64,000 nt of DNA from an uncultured Pelagibacteraceae bacterium. GTDB lineage: Bacteria; Pseudomonadota; Alphaproteobacteria; Pelagibacterales; AG-422-B15. The stretch is from NCBI GenBank assembly GCA_902619105.1, contig CACNCV010000001.1, forward strand, positions 1 to 64,000. Direction: 5' to 3'. The stretch's first letter is position 1; each line of letters begins with the position of its first letter. Under the pieces are notes generated by a model. The model saw only the letters and a program-made list of their open reading frames with translations, ran no database searches and was not told the origin of the DNA. The position numbers were made by a program, and so were the translations under genes. This document shows, one piece after another, positions 62,763-64,000 of the stretch.

Positions 62763-64000
62763 TTAATATAAATACCTCTGAAAATTTATAAAACTTTCCT
62801 TTATGTCTTCAGCATTCCCCATTTGAACTTGAGCGTCATGGATACTTTTATATTTAATTATCAATAATTCACTCAAACGGTCCAGATCAAGCTCTTCAAT
62901 ACCTGACTCAACATATTTGCCTAAGACAAAATCAATGAACTCTTTGTGTTCAGGATTTAAATTATCTTTCATTAATTCTTCTGATTGTTCAACTCTCTGT
63001 GTTCTTGAAATAGGTTTCTTTGTGTAGGCAATATACTCTAATACATCATATATATCACTGTCTTCTGCTTCTATAAGAGATTGTATAGACCTCAAATCAC
63101 TCAGAGTGAAGCCGTTCTCCTTAAGTTTCTTTAAAAGTTCATTTCTGGTAATTGGGGAGCGCCATAGTTCTCTTAATTCTTCTTCACTTTTAAGTATGTT
63201 CGGTAATGTAATAGTATTAAATAATTTTTTAATAAACTCTTCAGCTGTTACTGGTTGGCCTTGAAAATAAAAAAGAGATGTGGACATAGATTTAATTGTA
63301 AGTTCTTTTCCTTCAGCCAGTTTGATTACTATTTTTTCTTTAGGCTCTTGGGGTTCTGGATCTTCTCCTGGATCATCAATTAGTCCTTGATCTGGTTCTC
63401 GATCATCGCCAGGTTTTGTGCCAGTCTCGTCTTCTGGAATTGGATCTCCATCCCACTCAGGATCGGAAAAATTAGCTGAAGCACCTACAAAATCAACAAC
63501 TGTGAAATAGAATTTATCCTCAAATAGCCTTGTGCCTCTGCCTATGATTTGTTTGAATTCAATCATATTGTTAACAGGTCTCATTAATACGATGTTGCGA
63601 ATATTAAGCGCGTCCACACCTGTGCTTAGTTTTTGACTGGTTGTTAAGATTGTTGGTAAAGTTTTTTCATTATCTTGGAACTGTCTAAGATGTGTATCAC
63701 CTGTTTCAGTATCTTTAGAAGTTACTCTGACACAATAATCAGCAGGAGGATTAACTGATAATTGATTAATTAAATCTCTAACCATTCCTGCATGGGCAAT
63801 ACTTGCACAAAAAACGAGTGTTTTTTCTTTTGTATTTATACTGTCCAACATTAGTTGAACCCGTTTTTTTTCTCTCTCTTCAATAACAATTTTTTTATTA
63901 AAATCCTTCTCTTTAAATACTTCGCCTTCTTCAAGTTGTTCCTCACCCGATAAGACTTCATCATCACCTGTATATACATACTCATCCATTGTTGTTTGAA
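62763..64000 (-). CDS. hsdR: Type I restriction enzyme HsdR, EcoEI family (3' part, start outside window)
   Basis: The frame is open to the right window edge, so the true start lies beyond it; the ATG at 63989 is internal. Visible is the second RecA-like helicase lobe: EKTLVFCASIAHAGMVRDLI, ILTTSQKLSTGVDALNIRNI (motif V) and IEFKQIIGRGTRLFE (motif VI), then FSDPEWDG. An acidic Pro-rich linker (PGDDREPDQGLIDDPGEDPE) follows, and last the EcoEI_R_C domain of about 170 residues. The nuclease and DEAD parts must lie outside. It is a strong match to the translocating restriction subunit of EcoEI-type systems. Confidence 0.92.
   Translation of the reverse strand, partial: QTTMDEYVYTGDDEVLSGEEQLEEGEVFKEKDFNKKIVIEEREKKRVQLMLDSINTKEKTLVFCASIAHAGMVRDLINQLSVNPPADYCVRVTSKDTETGDTHLRQFQDNEKTLPTILTTSQKLSTGVDALNIRNIVLMRPVNNMIEFKQIIGRGTRLFEDKFYFTVVDFVGASANFSDPEWDGDPIPEDETGTKPGDDREPDQGLIDDPGEDPEPQEPKEKIVIKLAEGKELTIKSMSTSLFYFQGQPVTAEEFIKKLFNTITLPNILKSEEELRELWRSPITRNELLKKLKENGFTLSDLRSIQSLIEAEDSDIYDVLEYIAYTKKPISRTQRVEQSEELMKDNLNPEHKEFIDFVLGKYVESGIEELDLDRLSELLIIKYKSIHDAQVQMGNAEDIKESFINFQRYLY

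Overview
The window is chromosomal DNA from an AT-rich, densely packed, streamlined marine-type member of the Alphaproteobacteria. Pointers to that class are the order hemE-hemH-hemJ-rho then mnmE-mnmG-rsmG-parA-parB, the opposing maf-aroE-coaE-dnaQ-Nudix/secB-fxsA-Tim44 block, hslVU beside his genes, lptE-holA beside leuS and DUF3576, a DUF1674 (SdhAF4-like) gene, and HemJ instead of HemG/HemY. Very short spacers, many ATGA overlaps and small gene versions suggest a SAR11- or HIMB59-like lifestyle; the exact lineage cannot be fixed from the sequence alone.

Layout. 1-1.9 kb: 3' end of an LpoA-like periplasmic protein, then rph-rdgB on the minus strand. 2-7.2 kb: chaperone operon grpE-dnaK-dnaJ, then dapB and nth. 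7.3-9.8 kb: SDR, PfkB-type kinase, SDR. 9.8-16.4 kb (minus): glycosyltransferase 9, quinone-type oxidoreductase, hotdog thioesterase, then a his operon (hisB-bcp-hisH-hisA-hisF-DUF1330-hisE-HIT). 16.5-20.4 kb: hslVU, thioesterase, Tim44-like protein, fxsA-secB. 20.4-23.9 kb (minus): Nudix, dnaQ, coaE, aroE, maf. 23.9-24.17 kb: AT-rich gap with several DnaA-box-like words next to hemE, the best candidate for the chromosomal origin. 24.2-36.7 kb: hemE-hemH-hemJ-rho, a passenger-less inverse-autotransporter barrel plus an exported protein, apt and ogt (minus), then mnmE-mnmG-rsmG-parA-parB, with a perfect parS inside rsmG about 10.3 kb from the origin candidate. 36.7-43 kb (minus): holA, lptE, a TPR-sulfotransferase, leuS, a DUF3576 lipoprotein. 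43.2-52.3 kb: porin, YggS, L,D-transpeptidase, winged-helix regulator, glutamine synthetase-like enzyme, lolA-ftsK, UbiH-type monooxygenase, Lon-N protein. 52.4-56.5 kb: tRNA-Gly and an accessory block of two FkbM methyltransferases and three membrane proteins. 56.5-59.4 kb: purH-rpe (minus), DUF1674, DUF985 cupin. 59.5-64 kb: two unknown exported proteins and a type I restriction-like pair.

How it fits together. Gene polarity flips at 23.9/24.2 kb, as expected around a bidirectional origin, and the origin-segregation genes parA/parB and parS lie on one side. The housekeeping operons are ordinary. The unusual material is at the right edge: an EcoEI-type HsdR helicase fragment followed by one protein that combines a methyltransferase-like N-terminus without recognisable SAM or NPPF motifs, one HsdS-like recognition domain and a C-terminal AlbA_2 (Schlafen-type) domain. 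Also notable are the split-looking inverse autotransporter locus, the non-standard iron-sulfur cysteines of Nth, and seven convergent gene pairs whose stop codons interlock by exactly four bases. No gene-free stretch exceeds 300 bases, and no insertion sequence, CRISPR array or rRNA was seen.
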